The position numbers and the translations under genes are program-made. Source: Ilyonectria destructans (taxonomy: Eukaryota; Ascomycota; Sordariomycetes; Hypocreales; Nectriaceae). From it: a stretch of 64,000 nt of DNA. The notes under the pieces are model-generated. The model was not told the origin of the DNA. It worked only from the letters and a program-made list of their open reading frames with translations, and made no database searches. Location: NCBI GenBank assembly GCA_020740775.1, contig JAHEWK010000019.1:1146001-1210000 (forward strand). Reading direction: 5' to 3'. This document shows positions 1-12,240 of this stretch, one piece after another. The first letter of the stretch is position 1, and every line of letters begins with the position of its first letter.

Positions 1-11
1 TTACTCCATAA

Positions 12-410
12 GAAAGACTGAAGGAGGACGGAGAGCGTCTCTTTCAGTCCCGAAAATCGAATCCCGACGGTGTATTGGTCTTGCTGCTCACCCCGAAGCC
101 AGCATTTCGCAGGGCGCGATGCCGCGCCACCGAGTGCCTCTATGGCTCTTCCGATAGTCGGTATGGAGCCGAGATCCGAGGTAAGTATCGCATATCCCTT
201 GGATGGAGTGGGCAACCTCAGCTCGAGCATTACCATGTCCATTGCATAGAATGTATGGTACCGCTTCCGGCCCTCGCCCGCTCACAGTTCAAACTAGATG
301 GAAGGGCGTCGTGGAGCCTGATGATTGGCAAATGGATGGAGCATCGAGGTAGGATCAATATTGAAAAGATTGCAGCATACATCGACAGGGAGGCTGTTTA
401 TTCTCGATAG
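12..410 (+). CDS. Partial ORF with possible zinc-binding Cys/His motif
   Basis: A frame is open from the TAA at 9-11 to the TAG at 408-410, with no ATG near its 5' end, so it is an internal or last exon or a gene fragment. The product has a Cys-x4-Cys pair (CRATEC) followed about 37 residues later by YHVHCIEC, then FKLDGRASWSLMIGKWMEHR and a helical tail. The spacing resembles fungal PARP-type or related zinc-binding domains that follow a GKYRI-like strand, but I recognise this only loosely. The reading frame ends cleanly at the TAG. It could also be chance coding. Function unknown. Confidence 0.3.
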   Translation, partial: ERLKEDGERLFQSRKSNPDGVLVLLLTPKPAFRRARCRATECLYGSSDSRYGAEIRGKYRISLGWSGQPQLEHYHVHCIECMVPLPALARSQFKLDGRASWSLMIGKWMEHRGRINIEKIAAYIDREAVYSR

Positions 411-2602
411 TTCAGGGACACGATCGACGAGATATCCAACAGAGTTACAACATCAGCTTTCATACAATACTGGAGGCGGCTCTTGTCAATACCCTATCAA
501 TGCAGAAGACTGGGCGATCCAGCCGTTCATCGTGGTTGTTTCACAGATCTTTTGATGTCATTCCCATCTGAGGCTATATATCTCATGGTCTCTGGCGGCA
601 ACTATACCTATGTTAAAGAAGGAAGGAGGGGACAAGGCTGCTGGAGGCCGCGTTTCAATAGGTACTGGGGCGACACAACTGCACAAACGAAAGGCATCAT
701 TAGAATACCAATGTCCTAAGTTTTACTAGTTTGGTTTCTTAACGGTTTATATGTAGCTGCAGAGGATGTTTCGAGCAGTTCTACGGACGTCCTCGCCTTG
801 TTGACGACAATAGAGGGTACACATAATAGAGTCAATGCGATGAACTGGCTCTTTTATTGCTCCATTACCAAAGATGAGAAGCAAAGACCGGCAGACAGGC
901 TAGAACGTCGGCAATTGAAGGACTGTTGGATAGATGGGGGATTTATACTTGTGCTCTGAAGAATCCCTGCCGGGAACAGGAACATTCGCGGAACCGTTCG
1001 TCCTCAAGCCCTAGAGACCTGCAAGCAACATGCATGCACTCGCATTGCAGGCGGTGGATGGAGGACAGCAGACCAGGTACCATGGAACATTGCGCACCCA
1101 TGCTTGGCATCATTCATTGCGCTCGTTGGCAAGGTCCTGCGACATGGCCGAGATCCTCCAGCACGTCCAGACCGCGGCCGCACACAGGACATCCAGAAAG
1201 ACATCATGATCACCAAGAACTCCGTCAGATTGGACAATGATCCGCTAAACGAAGCTAACTTCAGCGGAGGAAGAACTACCGCCGCGTCTTGGGTGGCACA
1301 GCCAAAGGCTCCCCACCTCTCCCTCCGCCAGCACCCCAAGGCATGCCCGCTATATAGTCACAGCAAACAAAGGCCGAGTGGTATTTATACCATAATTACG
1401 GCCCTTTGGTGGCCACCTCTTTGCAATCATCACCGTCTAACAGCAGGAGAGCCTGCGAGATCAGCGCGGCGTACGGGAACAGGATTCCGCCAACTTCCTT
1501 CCAAAGCGGATTCCCACGCGCCGCCAGGACTTTAGCCTACCCAGATCTTATCCACCTTGGCTTTCATAGTGGGATCCGCCTTTCAGGCGAGTCCTTCTGG
1601 GCGCTTCTCATCGGTTGCCTGCATCTTCACTACATACAATTCTCCGATATCGATAAAGTCACTGGGAAGTTAAGACGAGCTACTCTTAACATTCTGAGGA
1701 CGAGGCCAGATGTGGGAAATCAACTGGCTGGCAGATCAGATTGAGTCCGAGAGGATATGGCTATTAGGGATTTCACAGTCCAAGGGGCTAGGTGGTCCCT
1801 GACTAAACGTCCAGAGTATGGACAGAGCATGGCAGGTATGTACAGTCCTATCGACTCTACCTGCCATACAGCGATAGCCGTGCCACCGAGGAACAATCGC
1901 AATAATTTCTGTATAAAGTTGAATAAGACATTCAAAATGGGGAGTAGATGACTGAGTATAGGATGAAGAGTTCGAGGGAGGGTGACTTCATGTCCAAGAA
2001 GTGGGCTGATGCATGGAGATGAACCGCGCGACAACGTTCAGTGTAAGTTGGGACGTGAAGCGCGTTAGAGCGGCGTAGGTAAACTGAAGTGGCGAGGCGT
2101 GATCAGGGCGTAAGGGGTGGAGGAGAGTACCTTTCTCCCCTCAAGACATTTTGAGTTTCGCGCTCTATCTTTTATGCTATACCGAAGCAAACTATCTTGC
2201 TCCTCCTATTCCTCCTTTCCGGCACGAGTGACTCTGTAGTAACACATACCCTTGGTTGGAGCGCTGCGGCTGGTGCGGTAGCTTGAAGGAGCATAAGAAT
2301 GCCGTGCCAGGAGGTAAAGTTGCTGAGAGGTTGCAAGAGGCGGATGGGTATGAGGCTGGTGGGTTGTGGGGTTGGAGATGAGCAATCGACCTGCTACACT
2401 TATAGAATTGTGGCTTGACAAGAATCGACCACTGCACGCCGCAAAAACTTTATTAGCTTATGCTGCCTAGATGGAGAATGCAAACTACGTAATGAAATCG
2501 CTGGTTCGCTATTAAGGTTTAGCAGAGATCAAATGATCTAAGAGTTGGAGTAGAAGCGCTTTTTACGATCGTTGTGTCTTGGTAGGACTAAACATAATAG
2601 CC
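411..2602. other. Intergenic, no supported gene
   Basis: Several short open frames occur here, but none shows a domain, a credible ATG context combined with splice sites, or protein-like composition. No repeat shared with the rest of the window was noticed. Confidence 0.5.
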
Positions 2603-2873
2603 TGTTGGATTGAGACCTCGTGTGGCGGCATAACATGCCTGATCCGGACTGCCTGATCCGGAACGCCGGATGCGGAACGCCGGATCAGGTAATAAGCCGG
2701 ATCCGGCATCATAACAACGCCGGATCCGTCTCCCTTTGACACCCTGATCTAGATCCCTTTGAGTATAAAATAGGGCCCCTGTGACCCTCAATCAAGCCAG
2801 GACAACCTTCTCAATTGACATCATTTTGATCAATAACTTATGCTATTGCATATAGCAAATTGCGTATCCAACA
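2603..2873 (+). mobile_element. Solo LTR, family 1
   Basis: The 271-bp unit begins TGTTGG and ends CCAACA, the inverted ends expected of an LTR. A TATAAAATAG box at about 2764 places the promoter on the + strand. Its first part holds a cluster of CCGGATC palindromes, including an inverted repeat CCTGATCCGG...CCGGATCAGG. The last 65 bp recur in inverted orientation at 63089-63154. No convincing 5-bp target duplication is visible (TAGCC against ATAGG). No internal retrotransposon domain is adjacent, so it is probably a solo LTR left by recombination. Confidence 0.6.
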
Positions 2874-3249
2874 ATAGGTATTCAGCTAGCAGTAGGGTAT
2901 ATACATTGTACAAGCTAGCGTGGCTATCGCCCGGTTGAACATGAGGGTAACACCGCGTAGTAAGATACGTAGCTGGCCCTCGATAGCTGCAGAGCTCCAA
3001 AGTAAGGTCTCTTGCCATTGACCAAGTAGGTAATCTTCATTCACTGCCGGGCCAGGCTGTTGTGCTGATGGAGCAATGATATCAAGTAGTCAATTGCGGA
3101 ATAACTCTGGCCATCCTGTATGTCGCAGCCATGGAGTCGTCTCGTGCTCCTCGATGTCTCGCATCTGGTCGAATAGAATTGGTCATCAGAATGTCGTTTG
3201 CAAGAGTATTGGCCATAGCGCGGCAAGACTCGAGTCTCGTATTTTTACG

Positions 3250-3412
3250 TTCTCTTTTCAGGTGAAAAGGGGGTTGCAGGGGTATGCACTTTGTAATTAA
3301 AGATGAGGCGGGCCACCGGATGTGGGGGGTGTTTAACTTTTCAGGTGAAAGGGGATTGACAGGGGAATGAGCCAATCAGAACGCATCAAAGTCCCCTTTT
3401 ACCTAAAGTGCA
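3250..3412. repeat. Short direct and inverted repeats
   Basis: A ~33-bp segment starting CTTTTCAGGTGAAA is present at about 3253-3286 and again at 3338-3370. An inverted, diverged partner (CCCCTTTTACCTAAAGTGCA) lies at 3393-3412. Together they could be the ends of a small degenerate foldback element. The surrounding 2874-3537 shows no gene. Confidence 0.4.
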
Positions 3413-3537
3413 CGATGCCACACGATGCCATAGGGATGTAGGGATTTTACTTTAAACTAGATACTTAGTAAGGTTATCCAGTCCAGACTATTCCTTATAA
3501 TACTTTGTCTATAATGTACTTCAAGTCCTAAGTGCAA

Positions 3538-5115
3538 TTATTTATTACCATATCTAAATACGCGTCCGAGAAGCTCGTTGAGTGAGGTTGGTGCTGATTC
3601 GGATTTGGAACGGTACCATTTGGAGCCTAAAGAACTTTCCTTGCTCGATATACGGCCTCCGCTGTTTCCGCGGCTATGGATGCGGAGGACGCCAAAGAGT
3701 TTATATTCTTCTACGTTATGGTGATTAAAGTAAGAGTGCATGGGGGTACCAAGCCGAGGAGACTGAGTAGGCTCAAGAGGTAGAGGAATCTGGTAGAGTG
3801 GGGGAAGTTGAAGAGGGTCAGGTTTGGCTGCTCTTCGAGGATTGGGGGCCGACCTCTTGGTAAGCACAGGACCAGGTTTTGAGCCAGCCATAGGAAGGTG
3901 GGTGGCAGATCGACTCGTCGCTAAGACAACAGAGATTGGCCCTTCAAGAGGTAAAGTCTTGGGACTGGTCTCTGAAATTGCTGTTCTTCGACTCCCCAGG
4001 TAGCTGGTCTTAGTGCCGGACCCAAGAGATGCTCCTGCCGGTCGACGGCCACGAGCAGTGAGCTTAGGACGGGACTTTTGAGATGCCGTAGTAGGTCGAC
4101 GGGCAGAAGCAGCGGCCTTATGGGAGGTCCCTGAGTATGTTTTAAGTCGAAGGTCCTTTGGTGAGGATGGCTGACAGGAGATGGGAGTATTTTTATCCCA
4201 GTCGTACTCCACCGGGGGCAAGAAAACAGCCAAACCTGAAGGGCTTCTAGTCGAAGGCTGGGCAACCTCGACTTCGGTATGCATAATGACCTCATCGAGG
4301 GGATGGATGAAAATTTGACGATAAGAGCCTGTATCCGATTTTTGAACTGGAGAGTTCCTGGCAACCGGTGCGAGGTGTTCCAGAATATCTTCCTTGTGGA
4401 GCTCCTCAATTGCCTTCTCTTTCTCCTTAGATAAGTCGTGATCAGCGATATTTCGATGAGCTTGCTTAGTGGCGGTGGCACCGGAGCGCGGTAGCCGATT
4501 GGGTTTATGCGTCTCCCGACAGGACTGCCACGAAGGTGTGAGAGATGTAGTCCTTGGAGTAAAAGCCATAAGATTTAGAAAGGGCGAGTAGGTTATCTCG
4601 GCCTTTCGGGCCCGGGGTCGAGTGTTTTGGGGGTTCCAAGCTGGGGCTTGACGATCCTCCACCTCTCGGGGCACCTGTTGTGGTACTGTTCGGGGTCGAG
4701 CTTGTGTGGGGATTTTAGGAAGTGGTTTGTTTGGGGGTGGTGATGGTTGTTCTAGTGATTGAAGCTCGGTAGGGGACAGTAAGGTCGGATATTGTGTCTT
4801 CAGGAGGAGGGGCTTAACATCTTCTTTGGTATCACCAGGGCCAGGCCTAAAGAGGATATCCCAGATGTCTTTGGAGGTTTGGTGGTGCTGATAATCATCC
4901 CCGTGAGAAGTCTCTGAGTCGGTTCGGTTGTCAAGGTGTCCAGGTGAAGGGCCATTGGATTCAACTGATCCCCTGCCCTTGGGTCTGGAGCCTTGACCGG
5001 GGCTCTTCTGCGAGCTTGGCTCGGCACATGGGCGTGTAGTGTTGCCCTGGGAGAAGCGCTTGGGGACCGGTGTTGGGTTTAACTCCCGGCTTGGCTGCTT
5101 GGTGAGGCTGCCCAT
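3538..5115 (-). CDS. Pro/Ser/Arg-rich, probably disordered protein
   Basis: A single open frame of 525 residues runs from ATG at 5115-5113 (context gccATGG, a good fungal start) to the stop at 3538. The frame extends 17 codons upstream without another ATG. Composition is dominated by Pro, Ser, Thr, Arg and Lys (for example SPPPNKPLPKIP, RRPTTASQKSRPKLTARGRR), with no membrane segment, signal peptide or catalytic motif. The one less disordered patch is around KEKEKAIEELHKEDILEHLA (about residues 235-255), which may form a helix. It is likely an intrinsically disordered regulatory or scaffold protein of the kind annotated as hypothetical in ascomycetes. The long uninterrupted frame supports a real gene. 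I do not recognise a family and assign no function. Confidence 0.6.
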   Translation of the reverse strand: MGSLTKQPSRELNPTPVPKRFSQGNTTRPCAEPSSQKSPGQGSRPKGRGSVESNGPSPGHLDNRTDSETSHGDDYQHHQTSKDIWDILFRPGPGDTKEDVKPLLLKTQYPTLLSPTELQSLEQPSPPPNKPLPKIPTQARPRTVPQQVPREVEDRQAPAWNPQNTRPRARKAEITYSPFLNLMAFTPRTTSLTPSWQSCRETHKPNRLPRSGATATKQAHRNIADHDLSKEKEKAIEELHKEDILEHLAPVARNSPVQKSDTGSYRQIFIHPLDEVIMHTEVEVAQPSTRSPSGLAVFLPPVEYDWDKNTPISCQPSSPKDLRLKTYSGTSHKAAASARRPTTASQKSRPKLTARGRRPAGASLGSGTKTSYLGSRRTAISETSPKTLPLEGPISVVLATSRSATHLPMAGSKPGPVLTKRSAPNPRRAAKPDPLQLPPLYQIPLPLEPTQSPRLGTPMHSYFNHHNVEEYKLFGVLRIHSRGNSGGRISSKESSLGSKWYRSKSESAPTSLNELLGRVFRYGNK

Positions 5116-7530
5116 GGCGGGAAGAGGATGAAGACAGTGTAGGTGTAGATTGAGATGAGGTGGCAATTGAGATAAATGTAGGCAGTGGTTGGGTGTGAAG
5201 GGTTAGATTCAATCTAAGAGAACGGGCGGCGTGACATTCAAATAGTCGAGTGGTAGACAGAGAGAGGACTCAAAGGAGTGCTTCTGAGAGGTAACTGGTC
5301 TCGTGGGGTCATGGACACATGGCGTTGATGTATGTGCTTGTGTTCAAGTTGATCACGAGACCCCCCTCCTCGAGCGTGATAGAGATATCAAGAGGGGCAT
5401 TCCTACTTAGAGGGGCCAATGCATCTTCAACTATCGCTCCTGCCAGAAACGCAGATATAATCCATTGTTTACTTGCCCAAGAAGGCTGGGCCAGAAATCT
5501 GGAATTTGGCCTGGGCCCCGAAGTCGTAGCTGCCTGTCCTGTAACCCCGTGCGTCAAGGAGTGCGAGGAAGGTTTGCACTTACCAGTTGAGTGATTTACA
5601 CCTGACGATCAGTCACCCAGCCTTGCGGGGCAGGTGGTCTGAGCAAAAGCACTTGCGTAAACTACGGCATGCTTTCCATTGTAATTGATCCAGCTCTAAT
5701 GCACCTCTCAGCCAAGTGGCCTTAGCAAGGGCTGCGAGAAGAAAAGACAGGAAATAACGGCCCAAAGCGCACCCGGAGGCGGAGGAGGGAGGGAGGTGAA
5801 GGGTTTAGAAAAAGCAAGCTCGTGGCACAGAGATCGACGAGGGGCAGTCCGGCAAAGTAACAAAGATAAGAAGCACACTACACACTTGACAATTAAGTTT
5901 TCTTAGCTTGTCTGATAAACAATATACTTCTATTAATATGGCATGTTCTACTTGCTTTCAGATGGCGTCAGCGAGACCAATTCTTACTAAGCAGCTGTTA
6001 TTTATCTGCCTAGATGTTTTGGGGGCGTTATTGTCCCTGTCAAATACCAGCAGTAACGAGGAGCTCTCGGTGTACGTTAGAAAGGCTACCAATCGATTAG
6101 ATCCATAGCCCGAGGTCGAGACACGGCTTAGACGGGGTACATCGTACAGCGGAGGCAGTGATCTGCGAGTAGTCGGTGAACAAAAACTCACAAAATGGTG
6201 CTAGGTTCACTCTTCAGTCTGTATCCAGGGCGCAGTTAGACCGTTTTCTGTCACGGGGTTGGTTTGTCCTCAGATTTGGATATCGACAAGTGCGGCGATA
6301 CTAGGCTCAGGGTCCATGTGGCTACAGCTCGTGATGCTCCTACGGTGAACAACGTGTTAACTCTCTGCTCGGTCAGCTTGAGAGTTGTGTCCGGGATGTG
6401 ATGAAGTGATGAAGTGAGGAAGTGCAAACAGGTTTCTGAGGGTCCGTGTGTATGCCTATCTTTCAATCCACCTGCATCCAACCTTCCATCCCTGCAAAAG
6501 TCTTTCCTAAAACGCTAGGAGAGACAAGGAGAAAACAGGAGGGGAGGGTAAGAACCGAGATCTGAGGGTCCTAGCGATTGCCTCTATGAGCACTCCCTAG
6601 GAGTGTTGCGGGTGTGTGGTATATGTAAAGTGTCTATTCGCCAGACTGCCCCTCCTATACAAGGTAAACACAAAGAAATTGACTTATTCTTTCCATTTGG
6701 GGATAAATATGCGAACACCTAAGCTGTACAGTCCAAGGAACTAAGGGCGAAGCAGTACCACCCCCTAGAGGTCGGTGGAAGATAGGCCCGTCGATCACAC
6801 CGTATGTCTGACCCTGACATAACAACCCCGCTTTGGCCTGGTGTTGAACAACGAGCTGCTGAATCGGATTTGCCATGGCTTCTGTTCTCGGCGCCGCCCA
6901 GTGGATTAAGAGGCGTCATGGTGCTGACTGGCTTGGGCCGTGCCCTTTCGTTCCCACCCTGTCCAGGCTCCAATGGCTAGCTAGCGGGCTCGCGCTTTGG
7001 CCCTCGCGCTCAAAGAGTAGTGGCCTTTAGACACCGGCATTACAAGCATGATGCGGCGATCCTTACAGGGCCATCCGCTCGGTGCTGTGGAGCGGTCACA
7101 GCCAGGATTGGTCTCGACTAGGTTTGTCGTGTCCCAATCCAGATCAAACCCAACACCCTTGGTTTTAGCCTACAAGCCTCCTCGTGGGTAGTCCGTACCG
7201 CGAAGAGAATTCCATCATTGAAGGCGGTAATTCTATTGACTTGGATGATTACGAGGAAATGAGACAGGCGGCGTTCATGCTGCAAGCTATTCGCCAGGAT
7301 TTCAGGACGGACTAATCCGCAGGCACGTCGGTCACCTCAGGAGACTAACGCTTCTGGCGAAAGGACTGCAGATCGTGGACTCGACTTGAGAAGCTCGAGC
7401 CATAGAGCACCTTGTATTTGTTGTATTTCATGTCGGTGTTGGGCTGATTTCCCAGCACTTTGAAAGATGACCCAGCTTTTTGGCACACACCTCGCAGGCT
7501 TCCGCAGACATCTCTCCTCCGCTTGCCCTG
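5116..7530. other. Intergenic, no supported gene
   Basis: About 2.4 kb without a convincing gene. A 91-codon ATG frame at 5319-5594 (+) lacks any recognisable motif. Near 7160-7312 a short frame ends IRQDFRTD-stop and could be a terminal exon relic, but nothing upstream joins to it. Confidence 0.45.
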
Positions 7531-9639
7531 TCATCTGAGCCAGCCCATGTCAGTGCCACGAGCACATGCCGGTGGACTTTGCTGCTCGGAGACTTGCCAC
7601 AGAGGCTTGAGCCTCATGAGCAGCAGGATTGAGGTGAGACAGCTCCCAAAAATGGGCACAACCCCGACAATAGCGCCTCTCTTCCACCACTTGTCGACAT
7701 CAAAGTAGTCCCTGTAGAAGACGGAATTCGCAAAGTCCATATAGCCGGCCAGGGCCGACTTGCATACACAATCGTTGAATACACCACTAATCTGGTTTGT
7801 ATAAGTATAAAGCCGCATTGGCGCTCGACGTGGAAGATGAGGGCCTTTTCTTACATGGGCGAAAAGGATGAAGATCAGCGACAAAGTCGAGACGACGTTG
7901 AGCAGGTGGCAGAATGCCTGTAGCCGCAGCCCGGGATGCTTGAACCCCGGCAGAGAGTGGAGGACCCAGGGGAGCGTGCTGAGAAGACCGTACGTCAAGT
8001 ACGAGCCCGACCAACAGCCCCAGCCAACGGTCGGGGTGTTGTACGCAATCATGGCCGCCATGCCGACATCGACCCAAACCAGGCCGAGCGACACCAGAGA
8101 TAACAGCCGCCATGATCCCGGTCTGTGCCCCGCCAGCTTCCTGCAGGCTTGCTTGGCAATCTCGTCCGGAGGTCGCATCTGTCTGTCGTCAGAGTGGCTG
8201 TCGTATACGCTTAGCAACACGGCATGAGCGAGGCCGCGGTAGCCTATCTCGCGGCCTTGTCCAACAAACTCCAGTATATCGTGGTCGAAGAGAGCGCCTT
8301 CCGGCTGTTCGATGTACTCCAATATATAGCTGGCAGCTCCCGACTGCCGTTCGGTGCTCTCACTCCCCTGATCATCGGCTTGTCTCGCTTGTTGCTGGCA
8401 CACAAATTTTGTAAAAGATTTACACTCATTCTCTTTCTCTTGCGACCACCAGTCAATCTCGCCGGCGTCCTGTGCTTGACTTTGCGATGTCGCCCATCTC
8501 TGGACGGCGTCGACATTCCAAAGCCACCGGACGAAGAGTGTCCTACGCATCAAGAGTCAACTCAGTCACAGGTCAAAATGCAAGGGAGAGCAACTCCCCA
8601 GAGCGGATCGAGCCTCACTTGGTCCGATCAGCTGACACTGGGTTGCGGTCGAGGATCGTAAACAAAACCATCAGTGGCAGCCAGCTAACGAGGATGCCGA
8701 GGGCCAGCGAATGCGCGGTTGTCCGCTCGCCGAGATCGGCGAAGGCAAAGACCAACGAGACACCGAAAGCGACAAAGAAGACGAAAATGCTGACCAAGGA
8801 GGGGTAGACTCCCCGGCGGCGCAGCATCCGCAGCTGGAAGGCCATCTCCTGGAGGAGCTCCCTGGTTTTCGACTGCGCCGCGGGCGCGTCTAGCTCCGTG
8901 CCGCCGGATATTAGAGGCCGGAACAGGCCGTAAGTTAAGACCGCCAGGAGCCTGCCGTGCAGGCGGTCGGGTGACCTGAGCTTGAATTGACCGAGAACAC
9001 TGAGGACGTAGTAGGCGTCCCGCTTCACCTGTTGGAGTTCGTTGTCGCTAGAAACGCCCATGCCTGACGGCAACGTTGCGTGCATGCACTTACGAATCTG
9101 GTGGATATTGAACAGAGTCGCGGCCAGAGCCGTCTGGGGCGAGCCGAGCCAGTTGAGGAGGGCGGCCAGCGTCTTCGCCAACCTTCCCTCGTGCCAGGGC
9201 GCGCCGTCATTTCTGACGTGCTGAGATTCGTAAGGAAGTGCCGCGAGCAAGGCGATGATTGGCAAGACCCAATTGGAAGTGATTCCGAGTGCCAAATTTT
9301 TATCTTGATACCAGTACCAATCGGTGGGGTCTTGACAGAGAACTCGGCAACCTTTTTGTCGCGTCAGTCCCCAAACGGGGCTCTTCTCCTTTTCCAGCCT
9401 GGCAACTGACCTTGTGTAGTGATGGTAACAAATGCGCTGCGATTGAATAGAGGATTCATCCCCATAACAGGCCCGTAGTAGACAAACTGTTCGATCTGTT
9501 CTCGTGTAAAATCCTCAGTGTCGGTTCCATTCCAGATCTTCTCAGCGCGGGGCTGGCAGACGCTGAAGTTTTGGCTCCGTGTGGGGTGCGGGAGGACGGC
9601 AATGGCTAAGAGAGACGACTCGAGGGCGAGGCGCCGCAT
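7531..9639 (-). CDS. Conserved fungal multi-pass membrane protein, 3-4 exons
   Basis: Exon 1 is 9639-9411, starting at an ATG in context aaaATG. Intron 1 (9410-9352, 59 bp, GTCAGT...CTGAC...AG), exon 2 (9351-8619), intron 2 (8618-8543, 76 bp, GTGAGG...GTAG) and exon 3 (8542-7531) follow. Joined, they give about 657 residues. A further 63-bp in-frame segment at 7854-7792 (GTAAGA...CAG) is probably a third intron, giving 636. The protein has a signal peptide, a short lumenal region with N-glycosylation sequons and paired Cys (GCRVLCQDPTDWYWYQD spans junction 1), then about seven hydrophobic segments such as NWVLPIIALLAALPY, VSIFVFFVAFGVSLVF and LLNVVSTLSLIFILF. Exon joins are supported because the frame and the motif TKTLFVRWLWNV are restored exactly. 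It resembles a widespread ascomycete membrane protein family of unknown role. Confidence 0.75.
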
Positions 9640-10934
9640 TTTGGAGACCTCCCAGGCGACGAGAATGCTGCTCTGCTACAGATGTGTAACGCCGATGTCT
9701 TATGGAGCAATTGCTTTGGCTCCACTCGCCTTTTGGCAGGTTTTCTATTTGTATAAGATCATCTGGGCGCCAAGAATAGGGGATGGGGGAGCTGGACTGA
9801 ACTGTTGAATGAGTCCAAGCCACGCATTTCGCTTCGAGGGCAGCGCGACCGCCGTCGACGCTAATACGGGAGAGGGAATGAGGATAAGGACTATATACGA
9901 GCTGACGATACGCTAGGGGGGAGGACGTAACTGGTTACAGCAGCTTGCGGGACATGCCACGGGATGAGGTGGCAATGCAGACAGATCTTTGTCCCGCAAG
10001 GCTGCCTGGACTGCCCCGGCGTGCATAAAGTGGCGGATTCGCTGACTGGAAAACTGCTGAGACACACCGGGGCGGCGATGAGTCGCCGTGTGAGGAACGA
10101 TGCTAGTACACTTATTGAGCTTATTAGCTCCGTCCGTAGGCGGCAATATTATTCGTACGTAATTGACAGTGATCGAACGCACCTTCTCTGTAATGGGCAC
10201 CAACCAAATCACCATAGGTATGTCTTGCGGATTGCGGTTTATGATCACGTTGGGAAGAGGCTGGGCATGTAGATCGAGTTTGTTCCAGGACCGAGCCTGT
10301 TCTGGGGTCAAGTTCATTCCAAGACGCTCACGACCAAATTTGGATATGCAGATTTAAGACCGCGGGTATCCCGGAACCGAGACTGTCCAAGACCGAGTTT
10401 GTTCCAATACGCCTGGGTTGCCCGTCAGATGAGAAGATATGGACCTGAAATCTACTTCAGATCTAGGCTTGGTCGTCTGGGACTATGTACTTCCTGCTTT
10501 TTAATCGTTGATCTTACCGTTGATACGTTAAAGGATAAAATTGCTTGTTCATACCTCGCAGCGAAAGCGTTGTCTTTTAGTGCGACACAGGCCCATTTAG
10601 TGATAGCCGATTTATACGGTCATTATACACTGGCGAAATATCCGCAGGAAATCTAGTCGGGAGTAATTCAGAGCCATCACTTTGCCCACATCTTTTTCTC
10701 TCATCGTTTGTTCAAACTAGCCCTATCTTTCTTTTTTTGCCTTTCTTAAAGCTCATTTAATCCCACAGCAGTCAACTAAAGACATAAGTAAAAGTGATAA
10801 TAAGTATACTTTGATAGGCTAACTAGCATCAGATGTTAATCGCTATTAGTCCCAATTTTCTGAGCAGAAAAATCAATTATTCGTCCAGACCTAGACACCC
10901 ACGCTCACGTTTATATTACATATGACACCTTCAT
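9640..10934. other. Intergenic, no supported gene
   Basis: No protein-like frame with domain support was found. A short phrase of about 14 bp (CCGAGTTTGTTCCA) recurs near 10275 and 10395. A 134-codon frame at 9913-10317 (-) has no start context or motif that I trust. Confidence 0.45.
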
Positions 10935-11470
10935 ACAGGGATGGCGAGCATCAACGGCTACATACACAGGATAGGCACGGTGGAGGCAGACATGAGGGAC
11001 GGTGGATAAGCAACAGGGACGATAGAGCATTTCCTGTTCCGCTGTACTAATTGGGACTTACAGCGCGAGAGCATGAGACAGGTCGAACAAACAAAGATGG
11101 AAAATCTCTTATTTTTCTAGGTGGAAAGGCGGCATTGGATGATGATGAATGGAATAAGGACGTTTGATGCAGTCAGACCCAATATACTAACCACTTTTAC
11201 TTAGCGACCAAACCTTGCAATACTTGCATCAAACAGCCTCCAGTTGACAGACCAGGATTCAGCTGCTAAGGACAGGATGCTGACTACTTGAAGAAATTGG
11301 CCTCCAATCAGGCTTGTCAGATCAAGTCAAACGTGGGAGCAAACAAATGACAGATGAGAAAACTGAGACATTCAGAGATCTTGGCCAAAGTGTTAAACGT
11401 AACTAGCTTAGCGCGCTGGCTCTGTGAGGTTCAGTCCTCCCAGGCATAATAAATTTTATCCACCCAACCC
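10935..11470 (+). pseudogene. LINE (Tad-like) C-terminal zinc-knuckle and 3' region relic
   Basis: Translating from about 10938 gives GMASINGYIHRIGTVEAD, then a damaged zinc knuckle (stop at GG-stop-AT, followed by GTIEHFLFRCTNWDLQRESM), then a frameshift into FLGGKAALDDDEWNKDV. This order (His-Arg loop, C-C-H-C knuckle ending IEHFLFRC, then the GGKA..DD..W tail) is the C-terminal end of fungal LINE ORF2 proteins that carry RNase H. At least one stop and one frameshift are present. The following 11270-11470 is similar to 34690-34870, and both contain a TCCTCCC-GGC-TAATAAATTT-like end, so it is probably the 3' untranslated region of the same LINE family. Confidence 0.55.
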
Positions 11471-12240
11471 GCCTTCACCAGCGCGTGCCGCACAGCCGCA
11501 TTAAGGGCGACAAGAACTCCCACGCTAGCCAACTCTCTCGACAGTACAGACTATGCACTAACCGACAAGTGGTTGATTAGTTCTTGGCTGTGGTACGTCG
11601 GGCTGCGACTTGAAAGGCTCGGCCGTCGACAGGGTGAGATTACTCCATGCACGACCTTGAGCGAAGGCGTTGCACAGCCATCTGCCACAACTGAAGCTGA
11701 CGCCTGTCACCAAGGTCCAGAACGGGGTCCCGTCTTTTAGGGCGTCAAAGCGCAAAATTCAGTGTAGGGTAGACGGATTACACTACAATCTAATCAAATC
11801 GTACCCTGTAGGGCAACCAGGCTTCGAAACGAGGCAACGACGCTAATGCTTGTTAGCCATTCAGGCAAGCGCATAATGAGCAATTGTTCAACAGCTGAGC
11901 GAGCAAAACAGGTGGCACTGCCAGCTGCTTATTAGGCTCCGAGGAGAAGGACCAGACGAGAATGACGAACACATGTAGATAGAAGCCTGGTAGTGTCTGT
12001 CGTGTAAGCCCTCCTTTGGTTTGGATGTTAATATTTGTCGCCATAATTGCCCTTGTCCGCGAGTCCCACCGCCCCTAGTCTGTCCTGTGTGATGCGACAT
12101 CTGTGGCAACCTTTCCGTCCTCGCGCCAGTCCCCCTCCCCTCATTTTCCCCACGGGAGGGCAATTGAGATTGTGGCAGAAGCAGGGCCGCCAGATCAGAC
12201 CGACCTCGCTCACGAACCCACGCTGACTTTTACTGCCGCA
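11471..12240. other. Intergenic, no supported gene
   Basis: No domain-supported frame in about 770 bp. Several short frames on both strands overlap and look like chance. Confidence 0.4.

Noticed and set aside
1104..1535. 143-codon open frame
   Set aside because: It overlaps other frames of similar length on both strands, with no domain or splice support.
7160..7312. Short frame ending YEEMRQAAFMLQAIRQDF...-stop
   Set aside because: It looks protein-like but is only about 45 codons, begins after a stop and has no ATG or partner exon that I could join.
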